64,000 bases of DNA. Origin: Photobacterium sp. GB-56 (GTDB taxonomy: Bacteria; Pseudomonadota; Gammaproteobacteria; Enterobacterales; Vibrionaceae). A program made the translations under genes and the position numbers. Below, piece by piece: positions 51,692 through 62,035 of this stretch. Position 1 is the first letter of the stretch, and each line of letters opens with the position of its first letter. The notes beneath the pieces are model-generated. The model was not told the origin of the DNA and did no database searches. It saw only the letters and a program-made list of their open reading frames with translations. The DNA lies in contig NZ_PYNW01000009.1 of assembly GCF_003026105.1 (NCBI RefSeq), positions 62,001 through 126,000 on the forward strand. Direction: 5' to 3'.

Positions 51692-52540
51692 TTATTTTTG
51701 AGCGGCAAAATCTCGCAATGTCGCAATTTCTTGATGCCAAATATCAGGATTAATCGTTTCTAAAATAAGAGGCATATGATTAAAACGATCATCTTGCATG
51801 ATATAACGAAAACAATCCCAACCGATCGCTCCTTCACCTAGACTATGGTGGCGATCTAAATGACTCCCTAAATCACCTTTGGAATCATTTAAGTGCATCC
51901 CTCGGAGATATTGCATTCCAACAACGTCATCAAATTCAGCAAAAGTTCGATCAGTTGCAGTTTCAGTGCGTAAATCATATCCCGCCGCAAAGGTATGACA
52001 GGTATCAATACAGACACCTACCCGCGTTTTATCTTCAACTTGATCAATAATTTCTGCCAAATGTTCAAACCGCCAACCTAAATTTGAACCTTGTCCCGCG
52101 GTATTTTCGATCACTGCAACCACATCACTGACTTCTTTATGCGCAAGATTTATGGACTCAGCAATCAATTTTAAACACTCTTTTTCAGAAATTTTTTTTA
52201 AATGACTCCCCGGATGGAAGTTCAAAAGGTGCAATCCAAGCTGTTTACAACGCGACATTTCATCAATAAAAGCAGCACGCGATTTTTCCAACTTTTCAGC
52301 CTCTGGTGCACCTAAATTAATCAAATAAGAGTCATGTGGCAAAATAGCATTGGCATTAAATTCTAATTGAGAACAACGCGCTTTAAATGCCGCTATCACA
52401 TCGGCCTCTAACGGCTTAGCCACCCACTGACGCTGGTTTTTAGTAAACAGGGCAAAAGCATTCGCACCAATTTTGTCAGCATTTACTGGCGCATTAAATA
52501 CACCACCAGCAGCAGAAACATGAGCACCAATCAGTTTCAT
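51692..52540 (-). CDS. nfo: endonuclease IV (AP endonuclease)
   Basis: Nfo cleaves DNA 5' to abasic sites and repairs oxidised ends. It is a zinc TIM-barrel enzyme. The start is the ATG at 52540 ([13 protein letters not shown]), giving 282 residues, with GGTGA 8 nt upstream; the open frame begins 60 nt earlier but adds a tail without a counterpart. Metal-ligand segments are [58 protein letters not shown] and LILETINP. The gene is 92 nt from ung on the same strand. Confidence 0.97.
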   Translation of the reverse strand: MKLIGAHVSAAGGVFNAPVNADKIGANAFALFTKNQRQWVAKPLEADVIAAFKARCSQLEFNANAILPHDSYLINLGAPEAEKLEKSRAAFIDEMSRCKQLGLHLLNFHPGSHLKKISEKECLKLIAESINLAHKEVSDVVAVIENTAGQGSNLGWRFEHLAEIIDQVEDKTRVGVCIDTCHTFAAGYDLRTETATDRTFAEFDDVVGMQYLRGMHLNDSKGDLGSHLDRHHSLGEGAIGWDCFRYIMQDDRFNHMPLILETINPDIWHQEIATLRDFAAQK

Positions 52541-52714
52541 AACAATTTTCACCTTATTCATATTATTTGGCATTTCAAGCCAAAGAGAAACATTTAACAA
52601 ACATTATAATCACAATTACACTTCAATAATGTTGTAAAAATACAACATTATTAAACTAAACTATTTTTTATCGCTTAAAATTTGTTGTTGATTAACCCTT
52701 AAAATGGCGTTAGA

Positions 52715-52728
52715 TTGACTTAGCTCAA
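52715..52728. promoter_or_regulatory. upstream FNR-like site of grcA
   Basis: TTGACTTAGCTCAA departs from TTGATNNNNATCAA at one base in each half. Its centre is 53 bp from the centre of the perfect downstream site. Confidence 0.55.
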
Positions 52729-52767
52729 TAAAACAGCCCTACTTTATTTAAGGTTTTTTGTTGTAAT

Positions 52768-52781
52768 TTGATCTAGATCAA
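52768..52781. promoter_or_regulatory. FNR box of grcA
   Basis: TTGATCTAGATCAA matches the FNR consensus TTGATNNNNATCAA exactly. With the -10-like TATAGC at 52804-52809 it would centre near -41, a class II activator position. Confidence 0.8.
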
Positions 52782-52862
52782 TACACAAGTAGCCGTGCTG
52801 AGTTATAGCATTAAAGACTCAGCAAAAAGATTAAATTAACACCACTTTCTCGGAGATAAGTT

Positions 52863-53240
52863 ATGATTACTGGTATTCAAATTACTAAAGCTGCAAACGA
52901 CGATCTACTAAACACTATTTGGATCCTAGACAGCGAAACAAACCAAGCTCGTTGTGTATGTGCACTATCTGGTTTTGAAGCTGACCAAGTTATTGCTCAA
53001 TCAGATCTAGGTGACATCGAATACCGTGAGCTAGCTATCGAAGCACCAGCAAAAATCGAAGGCGGTCAGCACCTAAACGTAAACGTTCTTAAGCGTGAAA
53101 CATTAGAAGATGCTGCTAAGCACCCAGAAAAATACCCACAGCTAACAATCCGTGTTTCTGGTTACGCTGTACGTTTCAACTCACTAACTCGTGAACAGCA
53201 ACAAGACGTTATCGCACGTACTTTCACTAGCAGCCTATAA
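52863..53240 (+). CDS. grcA: autonomous glycyl radical cofactor GrcA
   Basis: GrcA (YfiD) can replace the damaged C-terminal part of pyruvate formate-lyase and restore its activity. The 125-residue protein ends in the glycyl radical domain with [10 protein letters not shown], radical Gly100. The synteny with ung, srmB and trmN6 matches E. coli. The codon use is strongly biased, fitting high expression. Two FNR-like sites precede it, so anaerobic induction is predicted. CGGAGA lies before the ATG, and a terminator follows. Confidence 0.96.
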   Translation: MITGIQITKAANDDLLNTIWILDSETNQARCVCALSGFEADQVIAQSDLGDIEYRELAIEAPAKIEGGQHLNVNVLKRETLEDAAKHPEKYPQLTIRVSGYAVRFNSLTREQQQDVIARTFTSSL

Positions 53241-53275
53241 TTTCCTGCTAGCTTGCCTTATTAAGTACGTAACAA

Positions 53276-53309
53276 TAAAAAAACGGCACGATCAATGTGC
53301 CGTTTTTTA
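53276..53309 (+). terminator. terminator of grcA
   Basis: Arms AAACGGCAC and GTGCCGTTT around a 7-nt loop are followed by T6. Confidence 0.92.
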
Positions 53310-53332
53310 TTATCTGTAATAACAGAGTAATA

Positions 53333-53357
53333 AAAAAAGGAGCCTCGGCTCCTTTTT
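53333..53357 (-). terminator. terminator of thrABC
   Basis: Arms AAGGAGC and GCTCCTT with a CTCG loop are followed by a T-run on the minus strand, about 22 nt past the thrC stop. Confidence 0.9.
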
Positions 53358-53378
53358 AGCGCTAAATACTATTCGTTA

Positions 53379-54665
53379 TTACTGTACTGAACGTAATACC
53401 GCCTTCACGGCTTCAAAATCATTATCACGTTCTAAAGATAATAATTCCATCGCATTATGCTTCGCTAAAGGTGCAGGTAATGGAATATCTTTATCTAAGA
53501 TCTCATCCACCACTTCTTTAAATTTCGCTGGATGCGCAGTACAAAGGAACAAACCTGTTTCGCCATCATTTAATTGCTCGTTAAGAATACGATAAGCAAT
53601 CGCGCCATGAGGCTCACATAAATAGCCTTCTTCATTCATTTGCTTTAAGGTTTCAGCTGTTTGCTCATCCGTAACAGCACCATAACCTAATTCATTTAAC
53701 CCCCAACCTTTTAGCTGACAAAGCTCTTCAATACGTGGCCAGTTATTCGGTTGGCTAACATCCATCGCATTTGAAATAGTTGGAACAGTGACTTTTGGAG
53801 ACCACTCACCCGTTTGTAAATAACGTGGAACAGTGTCATTTTCATTCGTTGCCGCAATAAAGCGTTTAACAGGTAAACCTAACGATTTAGCTAATAAGCC
53901 TGCCGTTAAATTACCAAAATTACCACTTGGTACTGAAATAACTAATTGCTCACGTTCCGCTTTAGGCAGTTGAGCAACAGCTTCAAAGTAGTAACAGATC
54001 TGCGCCATTAATCGGCTAATATTGATGGAATTAGCAGAGTTTAAACCCACTTCTTTGCGCAACTCAGCGTCATCAAATGCTTGTTTCACTAATGCTTGGC
54101 AATCATCAAATGTGCCATTTACCGCAACTGTTGTAATGTTCTTACCTAAAGTACAGAACATCTTTTCTTGTAATGGGCTAATCTTGCCCTTCGGGTACAA
54201 AATCACAACCTTGATGTTATCCATGCCATAAAAAGCATGCGCAACAGCGGCACCTGTATCGCCTGATGTCGCGGTTAAAATCGTGATATCACTTTCACTA
54301 TCAGCCGTTACTGCTGCGAGTGATTGCGCCATAAAACGACCACCAAAATCTTTGAATGCTAATGTTGGGCCATGGAACAACTCTAGCGCATACACGCCGT
54401 CTTTTACTTTATTGATAGGTGCTGGGAACTGAAATGCACTATCAACCATTTGGCTAACAGTTTCTTCACTTAGCTCATCACCGATAAACGCGGAAAGAAT
54501 CTTGCTACTACGTGTGACAAAATCCATCTCTAGCAATGCATCAATATCGCTAAATTGAGGGAGTTCTGATGGAAAGAATAGACCTTGGTTACGTCCTAAT
54601 CCTTGACGTACAGCCTGACCAAATGAAACCTGCTCTTGATGTTCTTTTTGATTATACAATTTCAT
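53379..54665 (-). CDS. thrC: threonine synthase
   Basis: ThrC turns O-phosphohomoserine into threonine, using PLP. The 428-residue protein has the enterobacterial length. The PLP lysine is in LAFKDFGGRFMAQ, and the phosphate-binding glycine-rich loop is SVPSGNFGNLTAG. It starts 2 nt after thrB in the operon thrL-thrA-thrB-thrC. Confidence 0.97.
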   Translation of the reverse strand: MKLYNQKEHQEQVSFGQAVRQGLGRNQGLFFPSELPQFSDIDALLEMDFVTRSSKILSAFIGDELSEETVSQMVDSAFQFPAPINKVKDGVYALELFHGPTLAFKDFGGRFMAQSLAAVTADSESDITILTATSGDTGAAVAHAFYGMDNIKVVILYPKGKISPLQEKMFCTLGKNITTVAVNGTFDDCQALVKQAFDDAELRKEVGLNSANSINISRLMAQICYYFEAVAQLPKAEREQLVISVPSGNFGNLTAGLLAKSLGLPVKRFIAATNENDTVPRYLQTGEWSPKVTVPTISNAMDVSQPNNWPRIEELCQLKGWGLNELGYGAVTDEQTAETLKQMNEEGYLCEPHGAIAYRILNEQLNDGETGLFLCTAHPAKFKEVVDEILDKDIPLPAPLAKHNAMELLSLERDNDFEAVKAVLRSVQ

Positions 54666-54667
54666 TG

Positions 54668-55624
54668 TTATAGCTCACTTCCTGTTACTTTTGCGCCCAA
54701 GCTGTCTAATCGACAAACATGAACAAATCCTTCATCATTTTGAACATAATGTTCTTCGAGCCAACGTGCAAGTCGTTTAGCGACCTCTAAATCGGTGCAA
54801 ACACTAAACATGGTTGGTCCAGAGCCTGAAATACCACTCGCAATCGCCCCTGCATCTAACGCATGCTGACGTGCTTGCGCAAAGCCAGGTAACAGCTTTT
54901 CACGGTAAGGTTCAGCCACGACATCTTTGATCATCTTCGCAGCTAACAGCGGTTGGTTTGAGTGACAGGCATGAATAAAACCACCTAAATGACGACCATG
55001 AGTGATCACATCTTGGCGACGATATTGTGCCGGTAAAATTGCACGCGCTTCAGCCGTTGGAACTTTAATCCCAGGGTAAGCCATCACCCAATACCAATCA
55101 TCAAAACAAGGGACTTTCTGGCTTATGATCCCAAGCTCTTCCACCATGAACTGCAGTCCACCAAGAAAGCACGGTGCGACGTTATCATAGTGAAGACTCC
55201 CTGAGATCTCGCCTTCCATCTCACCCATGAGCGCTAATAGCTCTGTTTCATTAAGCGGTTGATCATGGAAACGGTTAAGTGCATCTAATGCGGCAACAAT
55301 CGAACAAGCACTTGAACCTAAGCCAGATCCAATCGGCATGTTTTTTTCTAATGTCACATCAACTGGGAGTAACGTGACCCCTTTTTTATCCAGCTCTCGT
55401 GCAAATACTTGCCAGCAACGATAGACAATATTCTCTTCTGTCTGCTGCGGCAGTTTATCAACAAAGGCACCAACGCATTGCAAACTAAAAGGTGTTTGAC
55501 CCGCAGCCACTTTTACTCGATCGCCCAATAAGGTGCCATCAATTGGCGATACTGCCGCGCCTAAAACATCAAAACCAACACTCACATTACCAATCGATGC
55601 CGGAGCATAAACAACAACACTCAT
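54668..55624 (-). CDS. thrB: homoserine kinase
   Basis: ThrB phosphorylates homoserine. The 318-residue GHMP kinase carries the nucleotide loop [17 protein letters not shown] near residue 95 and the C-terminal [12 protein letters not shown]. It lies between thrA and thrC with 1-2 nt gaps, so the three are tightly cotranslated. Confidence 0.97.
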   Translation of the reverse strand: MSVVVYAPASIGNVSVGFDVLGAAVSPIDGTLLGDRVKVAAGQTPFSLQCVGAFVDKLPQQTEENIVYRCWQVFARELDKKGVTLLPVDVTLEKNMPIGSGLGSSACSIVAALDALNRFHDQPLNETELLALMGEMEGEISGSLHYDNVAPCFLGGLQFMVEELGIISQKVPCFDDWYWVMAYPGIKVPTAEARAILPAQYRRQDVITHGRHLGGFIHACHSNQPLLAAKMIKDVVAEPYREKLLPGFAQARQHALDAGAIASGISGSGPTMFSVCTDLEVAKRLARWLEEHYVQNDEGFVHVCRLDSLGAKVTGSEL

Positions 55625-55625
55625 C

Positions 55626-58085
55626 TTATACCCCTCGCTTCCAGCCTAATGTACGCATTAAATCGGCAAAGACACCCGCTGCAGTTACTTCCGTACCCGC
55701 ACCGTAACCACGTAATACCAGTGGGATCGGTTGGTAGTAACGGCTGTAGAAAGCTAAGGCATTCTCACCATCTTTAATTTTAAACATTGGATCATCAGGG
55801 TTCACCGCAACAATTTTCACCGAGCAATGGCCGTTATCGATTTCACCAACATAACGCAGTACTTTGTCCTCTTTTGCCGCTTCTTGAGCTAATTGAGTAA
55901 AATATGCATCCGCTTGTGATAAACGCGCCATGAAGTCATCTACAGAGCCTGAAGCATCAAAACCTGGTGGTAGTGCTTGTTCAACATCCACGTCTGAAAG
56001 CTCTAGCTCCAAACCAGACTCACGGGCAAGGATCAACAGCTTACGTGCCACATCCATACCTGATAAATCATCACGAGGATCGGGCTCAGTAAAGCCATTA
56101 TTACGTGCAACGGTTGTTGCTTCGCTAAAGCTCATGCCTTCATCCAATTTACCGAAGATATATGACATTGAGCCAGATAAAATGCCAGAGAAGCGCTGTA
56201 GTTCATCACCTGCGGCTAATAGGTTCTGCAAGTTTTCAATAACAGGTAAACCTGCACCCACCGTAGTGTCATACATAAACTTACGACGGCTTAAACGTGC
56301 CGCTTGGCGTAATTGTTGGTAATAAGCCATGCTAGCCGTGTTTGCTTTCTTATTCGGTGTAATAACATGGAAGCCAGCAGCAAGGTAATCAGTATATTGC
56401 TCCGCAATGGTTTGATCTGACGTACAATCAATGATCACAGGGTTGATAATGTGATTACGCTGAACTAGCTGGATCATACGAGCAAGATTGAGTGGCTCAT
56501 TCACCGCTCCCATTTGATCACGCCAGTTATCTAGGTCAAAGCCATCACGGCTCAGGAGTAACCCTTTGCTGTTCGCCATTCCGCAGACGCGAATCACGAT
56601 ACCGTCATCGGCAAGTTTACTTTGTTGACGCTGGATCTGATCGATCAACTCACCACCAACACCGCCAACACCAATCACAAAAACATCTAGGAAATGCTGG
56701 CTATTAAACAAGTTCTCATGACACGCTTTAACAGCTTCTGGGACTTTATTTTGTGGAATAACCGCTGAAATAGCACGCTCAGATGATCCTTGCGCAATCG
56801 CAACAATATTGACATCCACTTCCGCTAAAGAGGTAAAGAAACGCGATGCTACGCCGTGAGATGTACGCATACCATCGCCAACTAAAGTTACGATCGATAC
56901 GTTATCTGAAAATTCAACAGGCTCAAGCAGACCTTCTTTTAATTCCAGTTCAAAACTTTCGTTTAACGCTTTTTCAGCTTGAACATGATCTGCCGTTTCA
57001 ATACAGAAACTAATACTGTATTCAGATGATGATTGAGTGATCAATACAATCGATACGCCAGCAGATGACATCGCACCAAATACGCGAGCAGCCATACCGA
57101 CCATCCCTTTCATACCCGGGCCAGACACGTTCACCATCGTAAGATCTTTTAGAGTTGTGATCCCTTTTATGGCTAATTGATCTTCACCAGTATCTTGACC
57201 AATTAGTGTCCCTGGCGCTTGTGGGCTAAAGCTATTTTTAATCAAGCATGGAATTTGAAATTGGGCGATAGGGGCGATAGTTTTAGGGTGAAGAACAGAA
57301 GCACCGAAATAAGATAATTCCATCGCTTCTTGATAACTTAAAGATTTCAGTAGGCGTGCATCAGGGACTAAACGAGGATCACAGCTATAGACACCATCAA
57401 CATCTGTCCAAATTTCACAACAATCCGCACGTAGACATGCAGCAAGCACTGCAGCAGAATAATCAGAACCATTACGACCCAGTGTTACTAGCTCACCTTT
57501 GCTGTTACCTGCGGTAAAACCCGGCATAATACAAACATGCCCGGCAGGTAATGGATCACGACGGAAATTCTGCGTTGAAATTTCAATATCGACATGCGCC
57601 TCAAGGTAATCACCTTCAGCATAGAGATATTTAACCGGATCGATAAGGCTTGCAGGCTGACCTTTCGCTTCAAGTAAAGCTTTCATCGCTGCAATAGAAA
57701 GACGTTCACCTTTACTGATGATCGTCGCATACACATTATCAGGACATAAACCTAATAGTTTAATACCGTGAACATACTCTTTTAGTTGTCCTAGGGAACT
57801 CGCCAACTTGACATCTAAAGCGGCTTTATCAAACTGAGGCTCTAAGGCTTTTAAGCCACTAAACAATTCAGTAAATACCTGTTCGAGATCGGCCAACTGT
57901 AGCGATGATTCACCGGTTTTCACGGTGTTATCAATCACTGAAACTAATTTATTTGTTACCTTCCCTGGTGCTGATAGCACAACAGAAACGTCACCTTGCT
58001 GAGCATTACTCGCAATAATATCTGCTGCTCTTAAAAATCGCTCTGCATCGGCTAATGATGAACCGCCAAATTTAAATACTCGCAT
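55626..58085 (-). CDS. thrA: bifunctional aspartokinase I / homoserine dehydrogenase I
   Basis: ThrA performs the first and third steps from aspartate to threonine. The 819-residue fusion has an N-terminal aspartokinase domain ([25 protein letters not shown]), two ACT-type regulatory repeats around residues 310-460, and a C-terminal homoserine dehydrogenase domain ([30 protein letters not shown]). Threonine feedback is known for the family. It is preceded by the thr leader and attenuator. Confidence 0.98.
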   Translation of the reverse strand: MRVFKFGGSSLADAERFLRAADIIASNAQQGDVSVVLSAPGKVTNKLVSVIDNTVKTGESSLQLADLEQVFTELFSGLKALEPQFDKAALDVKLASSLGQLKEYVHGIKLLGLCPDNVYATIISKGERLSIAAMKALLEAKGQPASLIDPVKYLYAEGDYLEAHVDIEISTQNFRRDPLPAGHVCIMPGFTAGNSKGELVTLGRNGSDYSAAVLAACLRADCCEIWTDVDGVYSCDPRLVPDARLLKSLSYQEAMELSYFGASVLHPKTIAPIAQFQIPCLIKNSFSPQAPGTLIGQDTGEDQLAIKGITTLKDLTMVNVSGPGMKGMVGMAARVFGAMSSAGVSIVLITQSSSEYSISFCIETADHVQAEKALNESFELELKEGLLEPVEFSDNVSIVTLVGDGMRTSHGVASRFFTSLAEVDVNIVAIAQGSSERAISAVIPQNKVPEAVKACHENLFNSQHFLDVFVIGVGGVGGELIDQIQRQQSKLADDGIVIRVCGMANSKGLLLSRDGFDLDNWRDQMGAVNEPLNLARMIQLVQRNHIINPVIIDCTSDQTIAEQYTDYLAAGFHVITPNKKANTASMAYYQQLRQAARLSRRKFMYDTTVGAGLPVIENLQNLLAAGDELQRFSGILSGSMSYIFGKLDEGMSFSEATTVARNNGFTEPDPRDDLSGMDVARKLLILARESGLELELSDVDVEQALPPGFDASGSVDDFMARLSQADAYFTQLAQEAAKEDKVLRYVGEIDNGHCSVKIVAVNPDDPMFKIKDGENALAFYSRYYQPIPLVLRGYGAGTEVTAAGVFADLMRTLGWKRGV

Positions 58086-58164
58086 TCCCTACTCCCGAGT
58101 GACTATCCTGATCTATCTAGTTATCGCATCTAGATATACTCAAATATGTGAATTTAAAATCGTT

Positions 58165-58200
58165 AAAAAAAAACCCGCAGCTCAATATGAGTTGCGGGCT
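58165..58200 (-). terminator. thr operon attenuator
   Basis: On the minus strand, CCCGCAACTCA / TGAGCTGCGGG is followed by T9, between thrL and thrA. The GCGGGC at the end of thrL (near 58225-58230) can pair with the 5' arm GCCCGC, giving the antiterminator of a translation-coupled attenuator. Confidence 0.92.
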
Positions 58201-58221
58201 TATTGTTAATCCTTGCGTATA

Positions 58222-58299
58222 TCAGCCCGCACCAACACCGAAGATGTTAATGGTAATAATAATGCGTGTAATGGCGTGAGAGCTGAATACATTCTTCAT
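58222..58299 (-). CDS. thrL: thr operon leader peptide
   Basis: This 25-codon leader has a run with Ile and Thr codons (ITRIIITINI) and ends VGAG, like the E. coli leader end NGAG. It contains six Ile and two Thr codons, so ribosome stalling would respond more to charged tRNA-Ile than in E. coli. The attenuator follows. A promoter candidate is the minus-strand TTGACT (58360-58355) with a 17-bp spacer and a weak -10 TAAACG. The ribosome-binding site is weak. Confidence 0.85.
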   Translation of the reverse strand: MKNVFSSHAITRIIITINIFGVGAG

Positions 58300-58509
58300 T
58301 GGTCTACAAATTCTTTTTTGCTAATAGCTTACGTTTACAGCAATCATACATTAGAGTCAATAATATCTTTACAATTGCACAACACAATAGACAGCAAAAT
58401 GAATCAATTATCAGCCATTTTAATTAACAAAAGCGACTATTCTATTTGCAGTCATGCGGACTACGTTGCATAGTTAGGCGTGAATATATTGCATCGGGAG
58501 GAGTACCAA

Positions 58510-60228
58510 ATGAGCGCTGCCATGGAATCATTAATTGCCCATACCATCTTACAAGGCTTTGATGCCATGTACGGCCGCTTTCTCGATGTAACAGCTGAAG
58601 CACAAGAACGTTTTGAAAAACAGCATTGGGGACTTGTTCATAATGCTTTAAAGAAGCGCATCAGCTTTTATGATCATCATGTTGAATTAGTCACAAACCA
58701 AATTCAAATTATGCTAGGTGAACGTTACGCCAATCATGATTTTTTAATGGCTGTGAAAATGGCCTACCAAGATTTACTCTTAGACTATCCTCGTTACGAT
58801 ATTGCTGAGAGCTTCTTCAATTCGGTATATTGCCGTATATTCAAACACCGAAATATTAATCGCGATAAATTGTTTGTTCATACTTCACAAGAAGATCGTG
58901 TTCCCCCTTACCCAACATCACTAACGCGCCACTATCGTGTTAAAACAACACTGAGTGCGATGTTTGAAAGAATACTTGATGACACGCCCTTTACGTTAAC
59001 TTGGCAAGATAAATCGAGAGATATCCAACTATTACTTAAACACTTACAACGGGATCTGGGTAATAAGTTCGATCAAGATACAACGCTTGAGCTTATTCGT
59101 GAGCCTTTTTATCGAAATAAAGCCGCCTATTTAATCGGAAAACTCACATTCTCTAATGGCGATTTCTGTCCCTTTGTCGTTCCGATTTTAAACGACAGTA
59201 GTCATGAAATTTATCTTGATGCGTGTATTTGTGACGCTAACGATGTCAGTATTATTTTTGGTTTTGCACGCTCATATTTTATGGTTTATGCCCCTGCGCC
59301 AGCTGCATTAGTTCGTTTCCTTTCACAGTTAATTCCCAATAAAACCCTTGCTGAACTTTATACTGCGATTGGCTGCCAAAAACATGGAAAAACAGAGCTT
59401 TACCGTGAATTCTTAGCCCATTTGGCGACAACTGATGACAAATTTGTCGTAGCGCCCGGCATAAAAGGCATGGTGATGTCGGTATTTACTCTGCCATCTT
59501 ATGATTTTGTCTTTAAGATCATTAAAGACAAATTTGCACCTCAAAAAGATATAAGCCACAACACTGTCAAAGAAAAGTATCAGCTAGTAAAAGGACATGA
59601 TCGTGTTGGTCGAATGGCGGATACCCAGGAGTATCGTAATTTCTGTTTTCCTCGAGAGCGTTTTAGCGAAGCATTAATCCAAGAGCTACAGTCTATCGCT
59701 CCCTCTATCATTACGCTAACTGATGATACGATTATGATTGAACATTTATATATGGAGCGACGCATGGTGCCGTTTAACCTCTATATAGAAAAAGCAGACG
59801 ATGGTGATCTACGCTTTGCTATTAATGAATACGGCAACGCTATAAAGCAGTTAGCCGCAGCCAACATTTTTCCAGGTGATATGCTATTTAAAAACTTTGG
59901 TGTGACTCGACATAAGCGTGTAGTGTTTTACGATTATGACGAAATCACCTACATGACAGAGATGAATTTTCGTAAAATTCCACCACCTCGATACCCAGAA
60001 GATGAACTGGCGGCAGAGCCTTGGTATAGCGTAGGAATCAATGATGTCTTTCCTGAAGAGTTTCGTACCTTTTTATTAATAAACCCCAAAGTACGCGCAT
60101 TATTTGACGAGCTACATAGTGATTTGTTTGAAGCGAGCTATTGGCAAAAGCTACAACAGAATATTACGGAGGAAAATTATCCCGATGTGTTCCCTTATCC
60201 ATCTGAATATCGATTTCATCAGCATTAA
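58510..60228 (+). CDS. aceK: isocitrate dehydrogenase kinase/phosphatase
   Basis: AceK phosphorylates and dephosphorylates isocitrate dehydrogenase, directing carbon to the glyoxylate bypass. The start is the ATG at 58510, preceded by GGGAGGAG, giving 572 residues. The ATP-binding region is [21 protein letters not shown] in part ([10 protein letters not shown]), followed by FKIIKDKF with a conserved Lys and the Asp-rich DYDEITYM. In many enterobacteria it follows aceBA; here those genes are absent nearby, so it stands alone, as in Vibrio. Confidence 0.95.
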   Translation: MSAAMESLIAHTILQGFDAMYGRFLDVTAEAQERFEKQHWGLVHNALKKRISFYDHHVELVTNQIQIMLGERYANHDFLMAVKMAYQDLLLDYPRYDIAESFFNSVYCRIFKHRNINRDKLFVHTSQEDRVPPYPTSLTRHYRVKTTLSAMFERILDDTPFTLTWQDKSRDIQLLLKHLQRDLGNKFDQDTTLELIREPFYRNKAAYLIGKLTFSNGDFCPFVVPILNDSSHEIYLDACICDANDVSIIFGFARSYFMVYAPAPAALVRFLSQLIPNKTLAELYTAIGCQKHGKTELYREFLAHLATTDDKFVVAPGIKGMVMSVFTLPSYDFVFKIIKDKFAPQKDISHNTVKEKYQLVKGHDRVGRMADTQEYRNFCFPRERFSEALIQELQSIAPSIITLTDDTIMIEHLYMERRMVPFNLYIEKADDGDLRFAINEYGNAIKQLAAANIFPGDMLFKNFGVTRHKRVVFYDYDEITYMTEMNFRKIPPPRYPEDELAAEPWYSVGINDVFPEEFRTFLLINPKVRALFDELHSDLFEASYWQKLQQNITEENYPDVFPYPSEYRFHQH

Positions 60229-60399
60229 CAATCAACAAAAAACATCATCACATTGTAATAATTAAAACACTAGTTACATAAAATAAGCGTACTGGCTCAT
60301 ATAATGTAAAACAGGGTGTCTATTTCTTAAATCTGAAATGCATTTTATCTACCAATACCCTAAAGTTAGTAACATAAAATAATAATTAGAGATAATGGT

Positions 60400-60867
60400 A
60401 TGACGAGATTATTATTAGGGATGATTGTATTATTAGGGATTCAGCCTGTATTTGCCTCTGAATTCGATGACTTCGAACCCACTTATAATCGCAATAAAGA
60501 ACAATCATCAGGGTGGTTTCTCTCGTCACAATCACGTCATCAACAAGCATTTGATGTTTGGCAAATTGACAGCGGATACGCTTATACCATTACCAAAAAT
60601 ACTCAACTTTATTTAAGTACCCAATTAACATCAGGTACAGTAACCCAGCGAGGGTCTAGAGGTATTGCATCAGGTGTTAAATATAATCTCACGCCCAAAG
60701 TCAGCCTACAAAGTGAAATAAATACGGCAACGACTAAAGAGAATACAAAGTTAGGGATAGAGGTCAGTAGTCAATATGATGTATCAGATCAACTAAACCT
60801 TAGAGCGACTGTTGATTATGAAGAACTCGAACAAGTCATTGAGTTTGGATTAGGATTTAGCTTCTAA
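60400..60867 (+). CDS. small outer-membrane beta-barrel-like protein, unknown
   Basis: A 155-residue secreted protein that I do not recognise. The signal peptide MTRLLLGMIVLLGIQPVFA ends before SEFDDFEP. The rest has about eight short amphipathic strands (VWQIDSGYAYTI, TQLYLSTQLTSG, IASGVKYNL, VSLQSEINTAT) and ends IEFGLGFSF with a C-terminal Phe, the usual barrel-assembly signal. An eight-stranded barrel is the natural guess; it is too short for a porin. It lies alone between aceK and the RraA-fold gene. Confidence 0.7.
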   Translation: MTRLLLGMIVLLGIQPVFASEFDDFEPTYNRNKEQSSGWFLSSQSRHQQAFDVWQIDSGYAYTITKNTQLYLSTQLTSGTVTQRGSRGIASGVKYNLTPKVSLQSEINTATTKENTKLGIEVSSQYDVSDQLNLRATVDYEELEQVIEFGLGFSF

Positions 60868-60881
60868 GTAAAAGTTAGCTA

Positions 60882-61382
60882 TTAGTCACTTAAGACAGAT
60901 AAATCCAACGCGTGCTTAGACAAGATAATTCCATTTAAATCGGCATAAATATAATCACCAGGGTAAACTAGGTTTTCACTGAGATTTAATGTCACATTGA
61001 GCTCTCCCATTTGACGCTTCACTGTCTTAATCGGACATCCCCCTAATGCTTTTACACCTAAATTTAATGTCGCTAATGTTGCTATATCACGAACCGCACC
61101 ATTAACAATGATCCCTTGCCAATGATTCTTAATCGCCAACAATGCTAATTGATCACCAAGTAACGCTCGTCGACAACTACCATGACCGTCAATAAATAAC
61201 ACTTTACCAGTGCCGTCTTGAGATAATATGTCACGTACTAAGCTATTATCTTCAAAACATCGGAGCGTGACACATTGGCCGTAAAAAATGTTTTTCCCAC
61301 CATAATCATGACATCCTATTGGCAAAAAATGGATATCTTGTTCATAGTGATCGCATAAATCCGGTAGTAAATCTTTCATCAT
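60882..61382 (-). CDS. RraA-fold protein, probable HMG/CHA-type aldolase
   Basis: A 166-residue protein of the RraA / 4-hydroxy-4-methyl-2-oxoglutarate aldolase family. RraA of E. coli inhibits RNase E, while relatives with the motif D-X20-R-D are metal-dependent aldolases or oxaloacetate decarboxylases. Here that motif is complete: Asp77, Arg98 and Asp99 in GAVRD. E. coli RraA has GAVRQ instead. So enzymatic activity is more likely than pure RraA function, though both could exist. It is convergent with the barrel-like gene and far upstream of arcA on the other strand. Confidence 0.82.
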   Translation of the reverse strand: MMKDLLPDLCDHYEQDIHFLPIGCHDYGGKNIFYGQCVTLRCFEDNSLVRDILSQDGTGKVLFIDGHGSCRRALLGDQLALLAIKNHWQGIIVNGAVRDIATLATLNLGVKALGGCPIKTVKRQMGELNVTLNLSENLVYPGDYIYADLNGIILSKHALDLSVLSD

Positions 61383-61797
61383 TCACTCTTCTTAGTATCA
61401 GTTAACGTCATCAATACTCATCTTGTCTAACATCAAAAAGTAAATTAACAATGTTACCTACCCCTTAATGGTTAAACGCAGAAATCAACACGACTTGAAA
61501 CAAGGTAATGTTATAAACAAAATAGCTATGTAGAAGACGTATTAACAACTTTTAGCGTCAATCTAATATCGAATCAGGTTTAGATTCATCACATATAAAA
61601 CATGCAACATAACGACGTCAATGTTACAATTAAAAACATAACGTAAATAACATGTTGTAGTTAATGTAAGTTATAGCCTGAAAAACACACAATCGGTATG
61701 TTTTTCATGAATATTTAACTTGGAAGTAATCAACCCACTATAGCTTCGACGATATTGTTAAAACTAAGAGTGAATAATCTATCTTTGCTCATTCTGT

Positions 61798-61811
61798 TTG
61801 ATATAAATCAA
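61798..61811. promoter_or_regulatory. FNR box upstream of arcA
   Basis: TTGATATAAATCAA matches the FNR consensus exactly. A TATACT -10-like box follows at 61828-61833, which is a few bases closer than the usual class II spacing, so the mode of action is unclear. FNR activation of arcA is known in E. coli. Confidence 0.65.
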
Positions 61812-61875
61812 CAAACATATAAATAGCTATACTAAACAAACGCACAACATTGTTAGAGAGCTGTTAAGTGAATAC

Positions 61876-62035
61876 AATCGCTGCATCAATTAGGGAGAGT
61901 GTAGCCAACACCTCAATATATGAGGTATTCCGATAGTTTTAATTATCGGGAAAAGGATGGTGTACCAACATAGGCAGCGATTTCGTAACAAATAAGTATT
62001 CTTGTTAATACTTTGCCTATATGTGAATTTTTTTT
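61876..62035 (+). ncRNA. candidate structured RNA in the arcA leader
   Basis: A closing 9-bp stem AATCGCTGC / GCAGCGATT (61876-61884 with 61974-61982) encloses two perfect hairpins, ACCTCA/TGAGGT (61910-61926) and CCGATA/TATCGG (61930-61949). Within it GTGTAGCCAACA and GTGTACCAACA are repeated. After it, ATAGGCA (61970-61976) can instead pair with TGCCTAT (62014-62020), followed by T8. This could be a switch or an sRNA ending in the T-run. It matches no riboswitch class I know. Confidence 0.4.

Larger units (their letters stand above)
52541..52862. promoter_or_regulatory. divergent region between nfo and grcA
   Basis: This 320-bp region has no gene but several sites: a perfect 12-bp inverted repeat at 52625-52652, and FNR-type sites at 52715-52728 and 52768-52781. 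A -10-like TATAGC follows at 52804-52809. Confidence 0.65.

Noticed and set aside
58213-58473. 86-codon plus-strand ORF in the thr leader
   Set aside because: It runs antisense to thrL and the attenuator region, whose structure explains the sequence.
61876-61982. Retron msr-msd or ribozyme
   Set aside because: Inverted repeats flank the element, but no reverse transcriptase gene is near and no hammerhead or twister core is visible.
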